DNA from: Alphaproteobacteria bacterium
GTDB lineage: Bacteria > Pseudomonadota > Alphaproteobacteria > Rhodobacterales > Rhodobacteraceae
Assembly: GCA_030424865.1 (NCBI GenBank)
Contig: JAUHVR010000019.1
Span: 52,646 to 116,645 of the forward strand
Reading direction: 5' to 3'
DNA: 64,000 nucleotides
Positions 15,759 to 23,832 of the stretch are shown here, in pieces (positions within the stretch are counted from its first letter, which is position 1; the number at the start of each line of letters is the position of its first letter). The position numbers and the translations under genes were made by a program. Under the pieces are notes generated by a model that saw only the letters and a program-made list of their open reading frames with translations, did not search any database and was not told the origin of the DNA.

Positions 15759-17849
15759 CTAAACCCCGAAACTCCCGAACGGGATGAAGCGCACCAGATC
15801 CCCCGGCGCGATGTCGCGCGCGCCGTCGCCAATCTCGACCAGGCCTTCGGCCCAGCTGAGGCCACTGATCCGGCCCGATCCTTCGGACTTGAAGACCTCG
15901 GCCCGCCCGTCGCGCATGCGGGCGCGCAGGTATTCGCGTCGCCCGGGCTTCTTGCGCTTGGAAAATCCGGCGGGCACGTCATAGCCCTGGGGCGCGACCC
16001 ACCCTGCCCCCGACATCAGCGAAAAGGCCGGGCGCGCAAAGACCAGCGTGCAGACCAGCGCCGCCACCGGGTTGCCCGGCAGGCCAAAGACCGGCACGCC
16101 GTTCCACAGCCCAAGCGCCAGCGGCCGCCCCGGCTTCAACGCGATCCGCCAGCTTTGCAGGCTGCCGGTTTCGCGCAACAGCGCCGAGACGTGATCTTCG
16201 TCCCCCGCCGACGCCCCGCCCGAGGTCAGGATCACATCCGCCTTGGCCGAGGCCGCATCCAACCGTTTGCGCAATGCCGCGCGGTCATCGGCCACCCGGC
16301 CCATGTCGACCGGCTGATAATCCCAGCGCCGCGCCATCTCCAGCAGCATCGGACGATTGGCATCAAAGATCTGACCGGGCTGCGCCGTTTCACCGGGCTC
16401 AACCAGCTCGTCCCCGGTCGAAACCACGGCAACCCGCAGCCGTTCGAACACCCGCAACGCGCCGTGGCCCACCGCAGAGGCCAGCGCCAGATCGGCAGGC
16501 GTCAGCGACCGCCCGGCGGGCAGTGCGAGGTCGCCTGCCGCCACATCCTCGCCCGCGCGGCGGGTGTTGGCCCCGGGTTTGACCGGCCCGTGAAAGGCGA
16601 TCTCGCCCAGGCCCAGCGTGACGTCCTCTTCCAGGATCACCGTGTCGACACCATCGGGAAGCGCCGCCCCGGTCAACACCCGGATGGCCTGGCCCTTTGG
16701 CACCACGCCGTCAAAGCGCAGGCCCGCCGCCGCGCGACCCTCGACCAGCGGCAGGCGCTGGGGGCCTTCGGGCCTGCCGCCTGCAAAGCCGTAGCCATCG
16801 ACCGCCGTGTTCGGCAAAGGTGGGTTTGACCGCGCGGCCACCAGATCCTCGGCCAGAACGCGGCCGGAGGCCCCGGCCAGAGGCACGGTTTCCACACCCA
16901 CCACGGGCCGCAGCTTGTCGCGCAGCATCGACAGGGCGTCGTCCACCGGCGTCCAATCGACCCCCGCGGGCAGCGCAAAGCAATCGTTGGTTAGGGGCGG
17001 CGGGCGCAGGTCCGAGGCCGCCGCCTGCAGCATCTCTTCGTGGCCCAGGCCAAAGATCCAGCCCTCTTCCGGCGATTGCGCCCGCAACATCTGCTCCAGG
17101 TCACGCGGGGCCAGATTGGCCAGCGCGCGTGCCATCAGGTGCACCTGCGCGGCATCCCGAATGCCCGGCATCTGCCGCACCTGGTCGTTCAGCAGCGAAG
17201 GCCAGATCTCGACAAAGGCCACGTCTCGGTCCAGCGGCTCAAACGGCCACACGGCCACGGCCCCCGGAGAGGCCTGCCGCAAACGCGCCAGCACCGGCAA
17301 GCCCATCAGCACCTGGCCGCCAACGGATCCTGCGCCCGACAGCTGCCAGCAGGTGAAGGTGCCCGGCACCGCCTCTTCGCAGGCGCGCCGGTCGGGAAAG
17401 AGGTTCTGATACCCCTCTTTGGTGCGCGGCAGCCCGCTGATGTCGCGCGCCAGTGCATTGCCCCAGAAGGGGCCCTTGCCGCCAAAACGCGTGTTGATCT
17501 GGCCGGCCAGATCAAAGCGGTTGTTGGCCTGCGCGCTGTCCTCGATCCGGTCGGCCAGCCAGTCCCACAGCGCCAGGGGGTCATCGCTGCCGGTCATCGC
17601 GCGGGCAAACCCCGCCGGATAGCCAAAGGGGAAGTCGAAGCCGATCAACAGCCGCCGCCCCGCCGCGCGCTCTTCGTCGATCAGATCGTGAAGCGCCTCT
17701 TCGGCCAGCGCGCGATTGCGCAGGTATCGCGGCGGCTCGGCCCGTCCGGCGCGCACGACGGCAATCCAGATCGCATCCTTGCGCGGCTTGGGGCCGGTGT
17801 CGTTGCCCCCGGACCAATCCACCATGGCAAAGCTTTGAAAGCTGCTCAC
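15759..17849 (-). CDS. moeA: Molybdopterin molybdenumtransferase MoeA fused to an N-terminal DUF429-like domain
   Basis: A 696-residue fusion. Residues from about 290 onward are a full MoeA: NTAVDGYGF near 347-355, TSGGASAGDEDHV, GRPLALGLW and GLPGNPVAALV. MoeA inserts molybdate into adenylylated molybdopterin. The first ~290 residues are an extra domain with VDWSGG (10-15) and LIGFDFPFGYPAGF (68-81), reminiscent of RNase H-like DUF429 proteins; assignment of this half is tentative. MoeA alone is about 400 residues. The gene overlaps mobB by ATGA and ends the fdhD-mobA-mobB-moeA operon. Confidence 0.88.
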   Translation of the reverse strand: MSSFQSFAMVDWSGGNDTGPKPRKDAIWIAVVRAGRAEPPRYLRNRALAEEALHDLIDEERAAGRRLLIGFDFPFGYPAGFARAMTGSDDPLALWDWLADRIEDSAQANNRFDLAGQINTRFGGKGPFWGNALARDISGLPRTKEGYQNLFPDRRACEEAVPGTFTCWQLSGAGSVGGQVLMGLPVLARLRQASPGAVAVWPFEPLDRDVAFVEIWPSLLNDQVRQMPGIRDAAQVHLMARALANLAPRDLEQMLRAQSPEEGWIFGLGHEEMLQAAASDLRPPPLTNDCFALPAGVDWTPVDDALSMLRDKLRPVVGVETVPLAGASGRVLAEDLVAARSNPPLPNTAVDGYGFAGGRPEGPQRLPLVEGRAAAGLRFDGVVPKGQAIRVLTGAALPDGVDTVILEEDVTLGLGEIAFHGPVKPGANTRRAGEDVAAGDLALPAGRSLTPADLALASAVGHGALRVFERLRVAVVSTGDELVEPGETAQPGQIFDANRPMLLEMARRWDYQPVDMGRVADDRAALRKRLDAASAKADVILTSGGASAGDEDHVSALLRETGSLQSWRIALKPGRPLALGLWNGVPVFGLPGNPVAALVCTLVFARPAFSLMSGAGWVAPQGYDVPAGFSKRKKPGRREYLRARMRDGRAEVFKSEGSGRISGLSWAEGLVEIGDGARDIAPGDLVRFIPFGSFGV

Positions 17850-18337
17850 AGACCCACCTCGGCCAGGATGAAGTCCGCAATCTCGGCGGTTGCGTTCAGG
17901 TCAAAGACCCGCCGGTCGCTGTCCATCGGCGTATCGCTGGCAATGGCCCGGATCGTCGGATCCCCCGGCGCGATCAGGTCGTTGCCCGTCTCGGCCCGAA
18001 AGGCCTCGACCTTGGGATGGCGGTCGCGCTTGTAGCCCTCGACCAGCACCAGATCGACGGGGGCCAGCTTGGCCAGCAGGTCTTCGAGCGTCGGCTCATC
18101 CTCGTCGCGCAACTCGTGCATCAGCGCAAAGCGGTTGCGCGAGGCAAGCAGCACCTCGGTCGCCCCTGCAACGCGGTGGCGATGGCTGTCCTTGCCCGGA
18201 TGATCAACGTCGAAGGTATGGTGCGCATGTTTGACCGTGCTTACGCTGAAGCCGCGCCCGGTGATCTCGGTCACCAGCCGTTCCATCAGCCCGGTTTTGC
18301 CCGCGTTTTTCCACCCGGTGACGCCGTAAATCCTCAT
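17846..18337 (-). CDS. mobB: Molybdopterin-guanine dinucleotide biosynthesis adaptor MobB
   Basis: A 163-residue P-loop GTPase-like protein (MRIYGVTGWKNAGKTGLMERLV) that assists MobA in attaching GMP to the molybdenum cofactor. The motifs TVKHAHHTFDVDHPGKDSHRHR and LVLVEGYKRDRHPKVEAFR are characteristic of MobB. The ATG at 18337 is placed at the P-loop strand; upstream coding would duplicate the end of mobA. It overlaps mobA upstream and the moeA fusion downstream by 4 bases each, so translation is coupled through the operon. Confidence 0.93.
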   Translation of the reverse strand: MRIYGVTGWKNAGKTGLMERLVTEITGRGFSVSTVKHAHHTFDVDHPGKDSHRHRVAGATEVLLASRNRFALMHELRDEDEPTLEDLLAKLAPVDLVLVEGYKRDRHPKVEAFRAETGNDLIAPGDPTIRAIASDTPMDSDRRVFDLNATAEIADFILAEVGL

Positions 18338-18963
18338 AACATGTCCTTTGCACGCACCAGATCCTCGGGCGTGTTGATGTTGAAGAAGGGGTCGGCGTCG
18401 CCGCTTGGAAACAGCGCCTCGCGCCCCTCGTGTTTCTCGGTCCAGAGCACGACCTTTTTCAAGCCATCTTCCAACGCCGCCCGCAGGTCGTCCCGCAAAG
18501 CGACCGGCCAAAGGCCAAAGGTCGGATGCCGGATCAGCCCACTTTTGGATTTGCTCTTGGTCTTGGCTTCACCCTTGGTGGCGGCCAGCACCAGCGGGTG
18601 CGCCTGCCCCTGCGCGACGTCCTGAAAGCGCGCGACCAGATCGTGCGGGAAAAATGGGGTGTCCGCCGCGACGGAAACCAGTGTATCGGCCCCCTGCTCG
18701 GCCGCCCAGTCGAGGCCCGCCAGCACCCCGGCCAGGGGCCCCGCGAAATCGGGGATCGTGTCCGGCAGCACCGGCAGTCCAAACCCGTCAAATCGCATGG
18801 GATCACCGTTGGCGTTCAAAGCGAGGCCATCCACCTGCGGCGAAAGCCGGTCGATCACACGCGCCAGCAGGCTTTGCCCGCCAAGCTCCAACAGCCCCTT
18901 GTCGCCGCCACCCATGCGGGTCGCCTGCCCTCCGGCGAGGATCACACCCAGCGGTTTAGTCAC
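18334..18963 (-). CDS. mobA: Molybdenum cofactor guanylyltransferase MobA
   Basis: Transfers GMP from GTP to Mo-molybdopterin, giving the MGD cofactor used by DMSO-reductase-family enzymes such as formate dehydrogenase. It has 209 residues with the nucleotidyltransferase signature LGVILAGGQATRMGGGDKGLLELGG and the metal-binding AADTPFFP. The GTG start at 18963 overlaps the fdhD stop (GGTGACTAA carries both). The 3' end overlaps mobB by 4 bases. The presence of mobA and fdhD together points to a molybdo-formate dehydrogenase elsewhere in the genome. Confidence 0.93.
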   Translation of the reverse strand: MTKPLGVILAGGQATRMGGGDKGLLELGGQSLLARVIDRLSPQVDGLALNANGDPMRFDGFGLPVLPDTIPDFAGPLAGVLAGLDWAAEQGADTLVSVAADTPFFPHDLVARFQDVAQGQAHPLVLAATKGEAKTKSKSKSGLIRHPTFGLWPVALRDDLRAALEDGLKKVVLWTEKHEGREALFPSGDADPFFNINTPEDLVRAKDML

Positions 18964-19840
18964 CACGCGCGCCCTTCCGCCCGGATTTCCGTCCCTCGTC
19001 GGCAACCCTGTCGGGATCGGCGTCCCGCACCAGACGATCAGCTCCGCTAAGGCAGACAAACCGCTTGCCGCGCATCCGGCCGATGCAGGTCAGCCCGACC
19101 TGCTGGGCGATCTCGACGCCCCAGGCGGTAAAGCCCGAACGCGAGGCCAGAACCGGGATGCCCATCAGCGCCGTCTTGATCACCATCTCGGACGTGAGCC
19201 GCCCGGTTGTATACAGGATCTTGTCCCCGGCCCCGACGCCATGCTGCAGCATCCAGCCGGCAATCTTGTCGACGGCGTTGTGGCGGCCCACGTCCTCCAT
19301 ATAGACCAGCGGGCGGTCGCCCTGGCAAAGGACCGTACCGTGGATCGCCCCGGCCTCTAGGTACAGCGACGGCGTGGTGTTGATCTTGCGGGCCAGTTCA
19401 TAAAGCCACGAAGTCCGGACCTGCACCGCGGGCAGGGTCACGTCCTGCAGCCCCTCCATCATGTCGCCAAAGACCGTGCCCACGGCGCAGCCGCTGGTGC
19501 GGGTCTTTTTCTGCAGCTTTTCCTCGTAGGTCGTCTCGGACGCGGTGCGCACGACAACCGTTTCCAGTTCTTCGTCGAAATCGACGCCGGTGATGACCTC
19601 GTCATCCCGCAGCATGCCCTGGTTTTTCAGAAAGCCCAGCGCGAGGTATTCTGGGTAGTCCCCGATGGTCATTGCCGTCACAATTTCCTGCCGATTCAAG
19701 AAGATGGTCAACGGGCGCTCTTCGACAACCGAGATTTCGGTCTCGGCCCCGGTATGGTCAAACCCGACCACGCGGCGGGTCAGCCGGGCGGCGCCTGGGT
19801 CGGGGGCGATAAGGTAACCGGGATCGGCGGCGTCAGGCAA
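18956..19840 (-). CDS. fdhD: Formate dehydrogenase accessory sulfurtransferase FdhD
   Basis: Sulfurates the bis-MGD cofactor before its insertion into formate dehydrogenase, taking sulfur from a cysteine desulfurase. The motifs KTRTSGCAVGT, YMEDVGRHNAVDKIAGW and YTTGRLTSEMVIKTALMGIPVLASRSG are diagnostic. Only the first Cys of the classical CxxC is present, since the second position is Gly. The start is uncertain. A TTG at 19840 has AGAGGA seven bases upstream (294 residues). A GTG at 19891 would collide with the divergent azlC start. It is the first gene of the molybdenum-cofactor operon. Confidence 0.9.
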   Translation of the reverse strand: MPDAADPGYLIAPDPGAARLTRRVVGFDHTGAETEISVVEERPLTIFLNRQEIVTAMTIGDYPEYLALGFLKNQGMLRDDEVITGVDFDEELETVVVRTASETTYEEKLQKKTRTSGCAVGTVFGDMMEGLQDVTLPAVQVRTSWLYELARKINTTPSLYLEAGAIHGTVLCQGDRPLVYMEDVGRHNAVDKIAGWMLQHGVGAGDKILYTTGRLTSEMVIKTALMGIPVLASRSGFTAWGVEIAQQVGLTCIGRMRGKRFVCLSGADRLVRDADPDRVADEGRKSGRKGARGD

Positions 19841-19895
19841 TTGCAAGTCCTCTGGATCAGCGCTAGGGCAGGAAGCGTCAGCTTGGAGCACAGTG

Positions 19896-20612
19896 ATGGC
19901 GCGCACATCGACAATGTCAAGTTTTTGGCGGGGGGTTCGGGGAGGCCTGCCGTTCCTGCTGGTGGTCACACCCTTTGCCGCGCTCTTTGGCGTGCTGGCA
20001 ACCGAGGCCGGACTGGATCTGGTGCAGGTCATGGTCTTTAGCCTTGCGGTTTTTGCGGGCGCGGCACAATTCACGGCGTTGCAGCTGATGCAGGACAACG
20101 CACCGACCGTGATCGTCCTGGCCTCGGCCCTGGCGGTGAACCTGCGCGTCGCGATGTATTCGGCCTCGATCACACCCTATCTGGGCAAGGCCCCGCTGTG
20201 GCAACGTGCCCTGGCGGCCTTTTTCCTGGTCGATCAGTCGTTTGCCGTTCCAACGCTGGAATATGAAAAACGCCCCGAGATGACGATACCCGAGCGGATG
20301 GCGTTCTATTTCGGCGTGCTGCTGCCGATCACACCGGCCTGGTACATCTTTTCATATCTGGGGGCCGTTGCCGGCACCGCCTTGCCGACGGGGATCGGGC
20401 TGGACATGGCGCTGCCTCTGACGTTTATCGCGATGGTCGGCCCAATGCTGCGGACCGCGGCCCATGTGGTTGCCGCCTTTGTCGGCATTCTCTTGGCGAT
20501 CCTCTTCGCCTCGGTCCCCCACAACCTGGGCCTGATCCTGGCCGGTCTCGGCGGGATGATGGCCGGGGCCCAGATGGAGCTCATTTTGAAAAGGCGTGCC
20601 AATCATGGATGA
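19896..20612 (+). CDS. azlC: AzlC-family membrane permease subunit
   Basis: A 238-residue multispanning protein that, with AzlD, exports branched-chain amino acids or related compounds. It opens RGGLPFLLVVTPFAALFGVLATEAGL and has the family stretch GAAQFTALQLMQDNAPTVIVLASALAVNLRVAMYSASITPYL. The ATG at 19896 is preceded by GGAG. The start lies close to the divergent fdhD start, so their promoters must overlap. azlD follows with an 8-base overlap. The substrate is not determined by sequence. Confidence 0.92.
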   Translation: MARTSTMSSFWRGVRGGLPFLLVVTPFAALFGVLATEAGLDLVQVMVFSLAVFAGAAQFTALQLMQDNAPTVIVLASALAVNLRVAMYSASITPYLGKAPLWQRALAAFFLVDQSFAVPTLEYEKRPEMTIPERMAFYFGVLLPITPAWYIFSYLGAVAGTALPTGIGLDMALPLTFIAMVGPMLRTAAHVVAAFVGILLAILFASVPHNLGLILAGLGGMMAGAQMELILKRRANHG

Positions 20613-20922
20613 CACAACGATCTGGATCGTCATCGTCGCAATGGCAATCGCCAGCTTTTTGCTGCGCTTTTCCTTCCTGGGCCTGATCGGCGACCGGGGC
20701 ATGCCCGATTGGCTGCTGCGCCACCTGCGCTATACCGCCGTCGCAATTCTGCCCGCGATGGTCACACCTCTGCTGATCTGGCCATCCGATCCCGAGGCCG
20801 CACCCGTACCCGAGCGATTGGCCATCGCCATCGCAACATTTGCCGTCGGATATCTTTCGAAAAACGTGTTTGCGGCCATGGGCGTCGCCGTGGCCGCAAT
20901 GGTTCTGACCTACTGGGTCTGA
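20605..20922 (+). CDS. azlD: AzlD-family small membrane subunit
   Basis: A 105-residue partner of AzlC with about four short hydrophobic helices (TIWIVIVAMAIASFLLRFSFLG, YTAVAILPAMVTPLLIW, LAIAIATFAVGYLSKNVFAAMGVAVAAMVLTYWV). This matches the AzlD branched-chain amino acid export family. Its ATG at 20605 lies inside the end of azlC, so translation is coupled. The 3' end overlaps the convergent lipoprotein gene by 13 bases. Confidence 0.9.
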   Translation: MDDTTIWIVIVAMAIASFLLRFSFLGLIGDRGMPDWLLRHLRYTAVAILPAMVTPLLIWPSDPEAAPVPERLAIAIATFAVGYLSKNVFAAMGVAVAAMVLTYWV

Positions 20923-21554
20923 TCCTTTAACGACGCCTCGAAGGCGAGGGTCGCCAAGTGCTTGTCGTCCGCGTCATCCTCGTAAAGGACGCGTTCGGTG
21001 ACGCCGGGAAGTGCCGCGATCTGGTTGCTCAGGTTGGTGGGCAGAATCGTGTTTCTGATGCCTTCGAAACCGGGCAATTGCTGCAGGATCCTGACAATAC
21101 TTGCCGCGCATTGCGTGCCGGGAATCGGGCCCGCCTGTTCCGCCAGACGAAACGCCTTTTCGGCAACTTCGGCCGGCACCTCGATGCGCTGGATCACGAC
21201 ATGATAGGTTTCACGCGCGTGGGCCCGTTCATAGAACTCGGCCACCTGCGGAGTGATGCCATACAGCACGTCATTCCGCTCTGGCATGATGTTCGCTTTC
21301 AGCGATCCCGCCGGATCAAACACCACGCGTTGCGAGGCATTGATCATCATCGAGGAATGCGCGCCGGATCCGGTGCGGTTGTTGACCATCGTAAAGAAGG
21401 TCAACGCCTTTGGACCGTCATGCCGGTATACGTACTGCGCGATGACGTCGTCCGGCGCGTTTTGGCTGACCGCTGCGCAGCCCCCCACAACAGTGGTGGC
21501 AAGCGCGGCCGCCAGAAACGCTCGGTGCGGTATCAACGAACGCAGCACACGCAT
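20910..21554 (-). CDS. Predicted lipoprotein of unknown function
   Basis: A 214-residue protein with a lipoprotein signal peptide (FLAAALATTVVGGCAAVSQ, lipobox VGGC), so it is probably anchored in a periplasmic membrane leaflet. The mature part has no motif that I can name; SGAHSSMMINASQRVVFDPAG and a late Cys in GTQCAASIVRILQQLPGF are notable. The start overlaps the stop of the cytochrome oxidase subunit IV gene by one base (TGATG), so the two are coupled. It converges on azlD with a 13-base overlap. Confidence 0.75.
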   Translation of the reverse strand: MRVLRSLIPHRAFLAAALATTVVGGCAAVSQNAPDDVIAQYVYRHDGPKALTFFTMVNNRTGSGAHSSMMINASQRVVFDPAGSLKANIMPERNDVLYGITPQVAEFYERAHARETYHVVIQRIEVPAEVAEKAFRLAEQAGPIPGTQCAASIVRILQQLPGFEGIRNTILPTNLSNQIAALPGVTERVLYEDDADDKHLATLAFEASLKDQTQ

Positions 21555-21688
21555 CAGCTGTTGAAGATCGCCAGGAAGACCAGAACGCCGATCGAGACGC
21601 CTGCAACCCAGATCGAGGCGCGGATGAAGCCCTCGAAGGTCTTTTCCTGAACTTCGATGTCCATTTCGCCGTGCTTGTGATCAGCCAT
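21554..21688 (-). CDS. aa3-type cytochrome c oxidase subunit IV (44 residues)
   Basis: A very short gene whose product starts [20 protein letters not shown] and ends in one membrane helix ([19 protein letters not shown]). This matches the single-helix bacterial aa3 oxidase subunit IV found in Paracoccus and Rhodobacter, which contacts subunits I and III and is not needed for catalysis. An AAGGA ribosome binding site precedes the ATG at 21688. It is away from the other oxidase genes, which is usual, and couples directly to the lipoprotein gene. Confidence 0.88.
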   Translation of the reverse strand: MADHKHGEMDIEVQEKTFEGFIRASIWVAGVSIGVLVFLAIFNS

Positions 21689-21777
21689 GTTTCATGTCCT
21701 TGAAAGTCGCCTTTTTTGCTGGTTAGCCGATTTCTGCAGCCCTGTCACGCGGCCATGGCTGACGCAGTGTGTCGCGG

Positions 21778-22230
21778 TCAGGTTTCATCCAGCTTTTGCG
21801 CCAGTCGAAAGCCGATCCGGCGCGGTTCTGCGGTGTCCACCTCTTTGGGAAGCGCGCGCAAAATCACGCTCAGCTGGCTGACATGCTGGATCAGCTGTGT
21901 CCGGGCACCCGTGGGGTCGGTTCCATAGAAGGTCACGATGTCCGGGTCGAAATACCCCATGCCCTCGATTCGCAGGATTCCGGCCTCGCTTCCGGCAAAT
22001 CCCATCGCGACCTCGTGTTGCGCATCCAGCTGCTGCTCGAAGTTCTGGATATAAAGGATCAGCCGCTCGTAGGCCCATTCCGCCGGGCTTTTCTGCTGCA
22101 CCGGTTTGCGGGTCACCGCATCGGGCAGACCCTCGGGCGCGGGTTCGTCACCGTTTGTGTGGACATCGATCTTGCGCGGCAGCGCGTCCCCTTCGTGCGC
22201 CTCGGCGGCGGTGGCGATGGTGTCGTCCAT
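21778..22230 (-). CDS. DUF6173-like small cytoplasmic protein
   Basis: A 150-residue acidic protein. The core WAYERLILYIQNFEQQLDAQHEVAMGFAGSEAGILRIEGMGYFDPDIVTFYGTD resembles proteins labelled DUF6173 in Rhodobacterales; the family name is from memory and tentative. No signal peptide or membrane helix. It starts 9 bases after the Lrp-family regulator stop, with GGGAGG directly before the ATG, so the regulator and this gene form one operon. Function unknown. Confidence 0.65.
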   Translation of the reverse strand: MDDTIATAAEAHEGDALPRKIDVHTNGDEPAPEGLPDAVTRKPVQQKSPAEWAYERLILYIQNFEQQLDAQHEVAMGFAGSEAGILRIEGMGYFDPDIVTFYGTDPTGARTQLIQHVSQLSVILRALPKEVDTAEPRRIGFRLAQKLDET

Positions 22231-22239
22231 GGATCCTCC

Positions 22240-22701
22240 CTAAAGCGGCAGCGCCGTCGTCTCCTTGATCTCTTCCATAACGAAACTTGCCGACATATCC
22301 GAGACCGGAACCTGCGCGATCACGCGTTTGTAAAAGGCGTCATAGGCGGGCACATCCGCCACGCGCACACGCAAGAGATAATCCAGGTCGCCGGTCATCC
22401 GGTAGGCGCCCACCACCTCGGGCATGGCGCGAACGGTGCGCTGGAACCGGTCCATCCAGTCGGCATCATGGTTCGAGGTCCGCACAAGGATGATCACCTC
22501 TAGCGGGCAGTCGACCTTGGCCGGGTCCAGCAGAGCCACCCGCCCGCGGATCACGCCGGCCTCTTCCAAAAGGCGCACCCGCCGCCAGCAGGCGTTGCGC
22601 GACAGGCCCACGCGTTCGCTCAGCGCGTCGGCGCTGAGACTGGCGTCTTTTTGCAGGACCGACAGGATACGCTTGTCAATTTCGTCGATTGATTGGTTCA
22701 T
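22240..22701 (-). CDS. Lrp/AsnC-family transcriptional regulator
   Basis: A 153-residue regulator with an N-terminal helix-turn-helix (IDEIDKRILSVLQKDASLSADALSERVGLSRNACWRRVRLLEEAGVI) and a C-terminal RAM ligand-binding domain (LEVIILVRT, VVGAYRMTGDLDYLLRVRV). A perfect palindrome (22704-22720) lies three bases before its ATG, where a strong ribosome binding site would otherwise be, so autorepression is likely. A longer start at 22752 is possible. It is divergent from a DUF6356 gene and upstream of a DUF6173-like gene. The amino-acid effector is unknown. Confidence 0.9.
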   Translation of the reverse strand: MNQSIDEIDKRILSVLQKDASLSADALSERVGLSRNACWRRVRLLEEAGVIRGRVALLDPAKVDCPLEVIILVRTSNHDADWMDRFQRTVRAMPEVVGAYRMTGDLDYLLRVRVADVPAYDAFYKRVIAQVPVSDMSASFVMEEIKETTALPL

Positions 22702-22703
22702 GC

Positions 22704-22749
22704 TTGGGATACTATCCCAATATTTCTGCAAATCAAACGAAGTTTGGGA
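22704..22749. promoter_or_regulatory. Lrp operator: perfect palindrome plus a second half-site
   Basis: TTGGGATA and TATCCCAA flank a single C at 22704-22720. A further TTGGGA half-site starts at 22744, 40 bases away, close to four helical turns. Both lie in the divergent spacer between the Lrp regulator and the DUF6356 gene. This is the arrangement expected for a cooperatively bound Lrp-type autoregulatory site. Confidence 0.6.
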
Positions 22750-22800
22750 CATATCATGACCAGAGTTCGATCATACTGCTGTCAAACAGGAGATCGCGCC

Positions 22801-23043
22801 ATGAAAACCACCACTCACGAAACCAACAGCACCCCTTTCCAGCGGGTCTTTCTCGACCATCCGGCCAGCGTGGACGAAACCTATTTCGAACACATGCGCT
22901 TTGCGCTTGGGTTTTCGGGCACCCTGTTCCTGGCCGCTTTTGCAGCGCTGGCCCATGCCCTGATCCCGGCCTGTTGCGAGACGACGGCCAGCCGCATCAT
23001 CCGCCGCCTTTACGCGCGGATCGAAAACCGGGGCGCCCAGTAA
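22801..23043 (+). CDS. DUF6356-like single-helix membrane protein
   Basis: An 80-residue protein with PFQRVFLDHPASVDETYFEHMRFALGFSG before one hydrophobic segment (TLFLAAFAALAHALIPACC) and a short basic tail (RIIRRLYARIE). The HPxSVxExYxEH pattern matches small proteins labelled DUF6356; the name is from memory. AGGAGA lies upstream of the ATG at 22801. It is divergent from the Lrp gene and 6 bases upstream of the amidotransferase gene, so the pair is probably one operon controlled by that regulator. Confidence 0.75.
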   Translation: MKTTTHETNSTPFQRVFLDHPASVDETYFEHMRFALGFSGTLFLAAFAALAHALIPACCETTASRIIRRLYARIENRGAQ

Positions 23044-23049
23044 TCCCCC

Positions 23050-23832
23050 ATGTGCCGCATCGCTGCCTATACCGGCCCCGAGGTGCCGCTGGAAAACATC
23101 ATCGTGCACCCGCGCCATTCGCTGCTGGTGCAAAGCCAGAACGCGACCGAGGCCAAGCTTTCGGTGAACGGCGACGGCTTCGGCTTTGCCTGGTACACGC
23201 AGGATCGGCAGCCGGGGCTGTATCGCGACGTGCTGCCTGCCTGGAGTGACGGCAACCTGGTCAGCCTGTGCCGGATGATCCGGTCGCAGCTGTTCATCGC
23301 CCATGTCCGCGCCTCGACCATGGGAGAGACCGCGCGGGCCAACTGCCATCCCTTTGGCTTTGACCGCTGGAGCTTTTGTCACAACGGTCAGGTCCCGCAT
23401 TTCCGCGCAATCCGGCGAGAGTTGGAAGCGGCACTGCCAGACCCGCTTTACGAGGCACGGCAGGGATCAACCGACAGCGAGATGCTGTTTCTGACCATGC
23501 TGGCCAACGGGTTGGACAGGGACCCGGCCGCGGCGATTCGCGCGACGCTGGACAAGGTTGGGCCGGCGCGGTCCGACGGGCCGGTGCGGATGACCTGTGT
23601 CTTCTCGGACGGAGAGACGCTTTATGCCTTTCGCCATGCCTCGGACGATCACAGCCCGACGCTTTATGCCTCGGGCAGGCTGGATCACGGGGGATATGCG
23701 CTGGCCTCGGAACCGCTGTGCGGCAGGGCTGCGGCCTGGCGCGCGTTGACGCCGGACACGCTGTATCGCCTGTCGCCGGATGGCGCGCTGACCGGTGAGC
23801 CGCTGTTTGAGGAAACCCGCCTGATCGCCTAG
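23050..23832 (+). CDS. Class II glutamine amidotransferase (YafJ/EgtC-like)
   Basis: A 260-residue Ntn hydrolase with the catalytic Cys at position 2 (MCRIAAYTG) and the conserved NGDGFGFAWY, FIAHVRAST and FCHNGQV motifs. This places it in the stand-alone YafJ/DUG3/EgtC class II amidotransferase group. The acceptor substrate is unknown, and no ergothioneine genes are nearby. The N-terminal Met must be removed to expose Cys2. The stop codon shares a CTAG with the convergent metallo-hydrolase gene. Confidence 0.9.
   Translation: MCRIAAYTGPEVPLENIIVHPRHSLLVQSQNATEAKLSVNGDGFGFAWYTQDRQPGLYRDVLPAWSDGNLVSLCRMIRSQLFIAHVRASTMGETARANCHPFGFDRWSFCHNGQVPHFRAIRRELEAALPDPLYEARQGSTDSEMLFLTMLANGLDRDPAAAIRATLDKVGPARSDGPVRMTCVFSDGETLYAFRHASDDHSPTLYASGRLDHGGYALASEPLCGRAAAWRALTPDTLYRLSPDGALTGEPLFEETRLIA

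Noticed and set aside
16000..20000. Molybdenum-cofactor riboswitch ahead of the fdhD operon
   Set aside because: The fdhD upstream sequence overlaps the azlC start and is too short for the known Moco RNA element. No such fold is evident.
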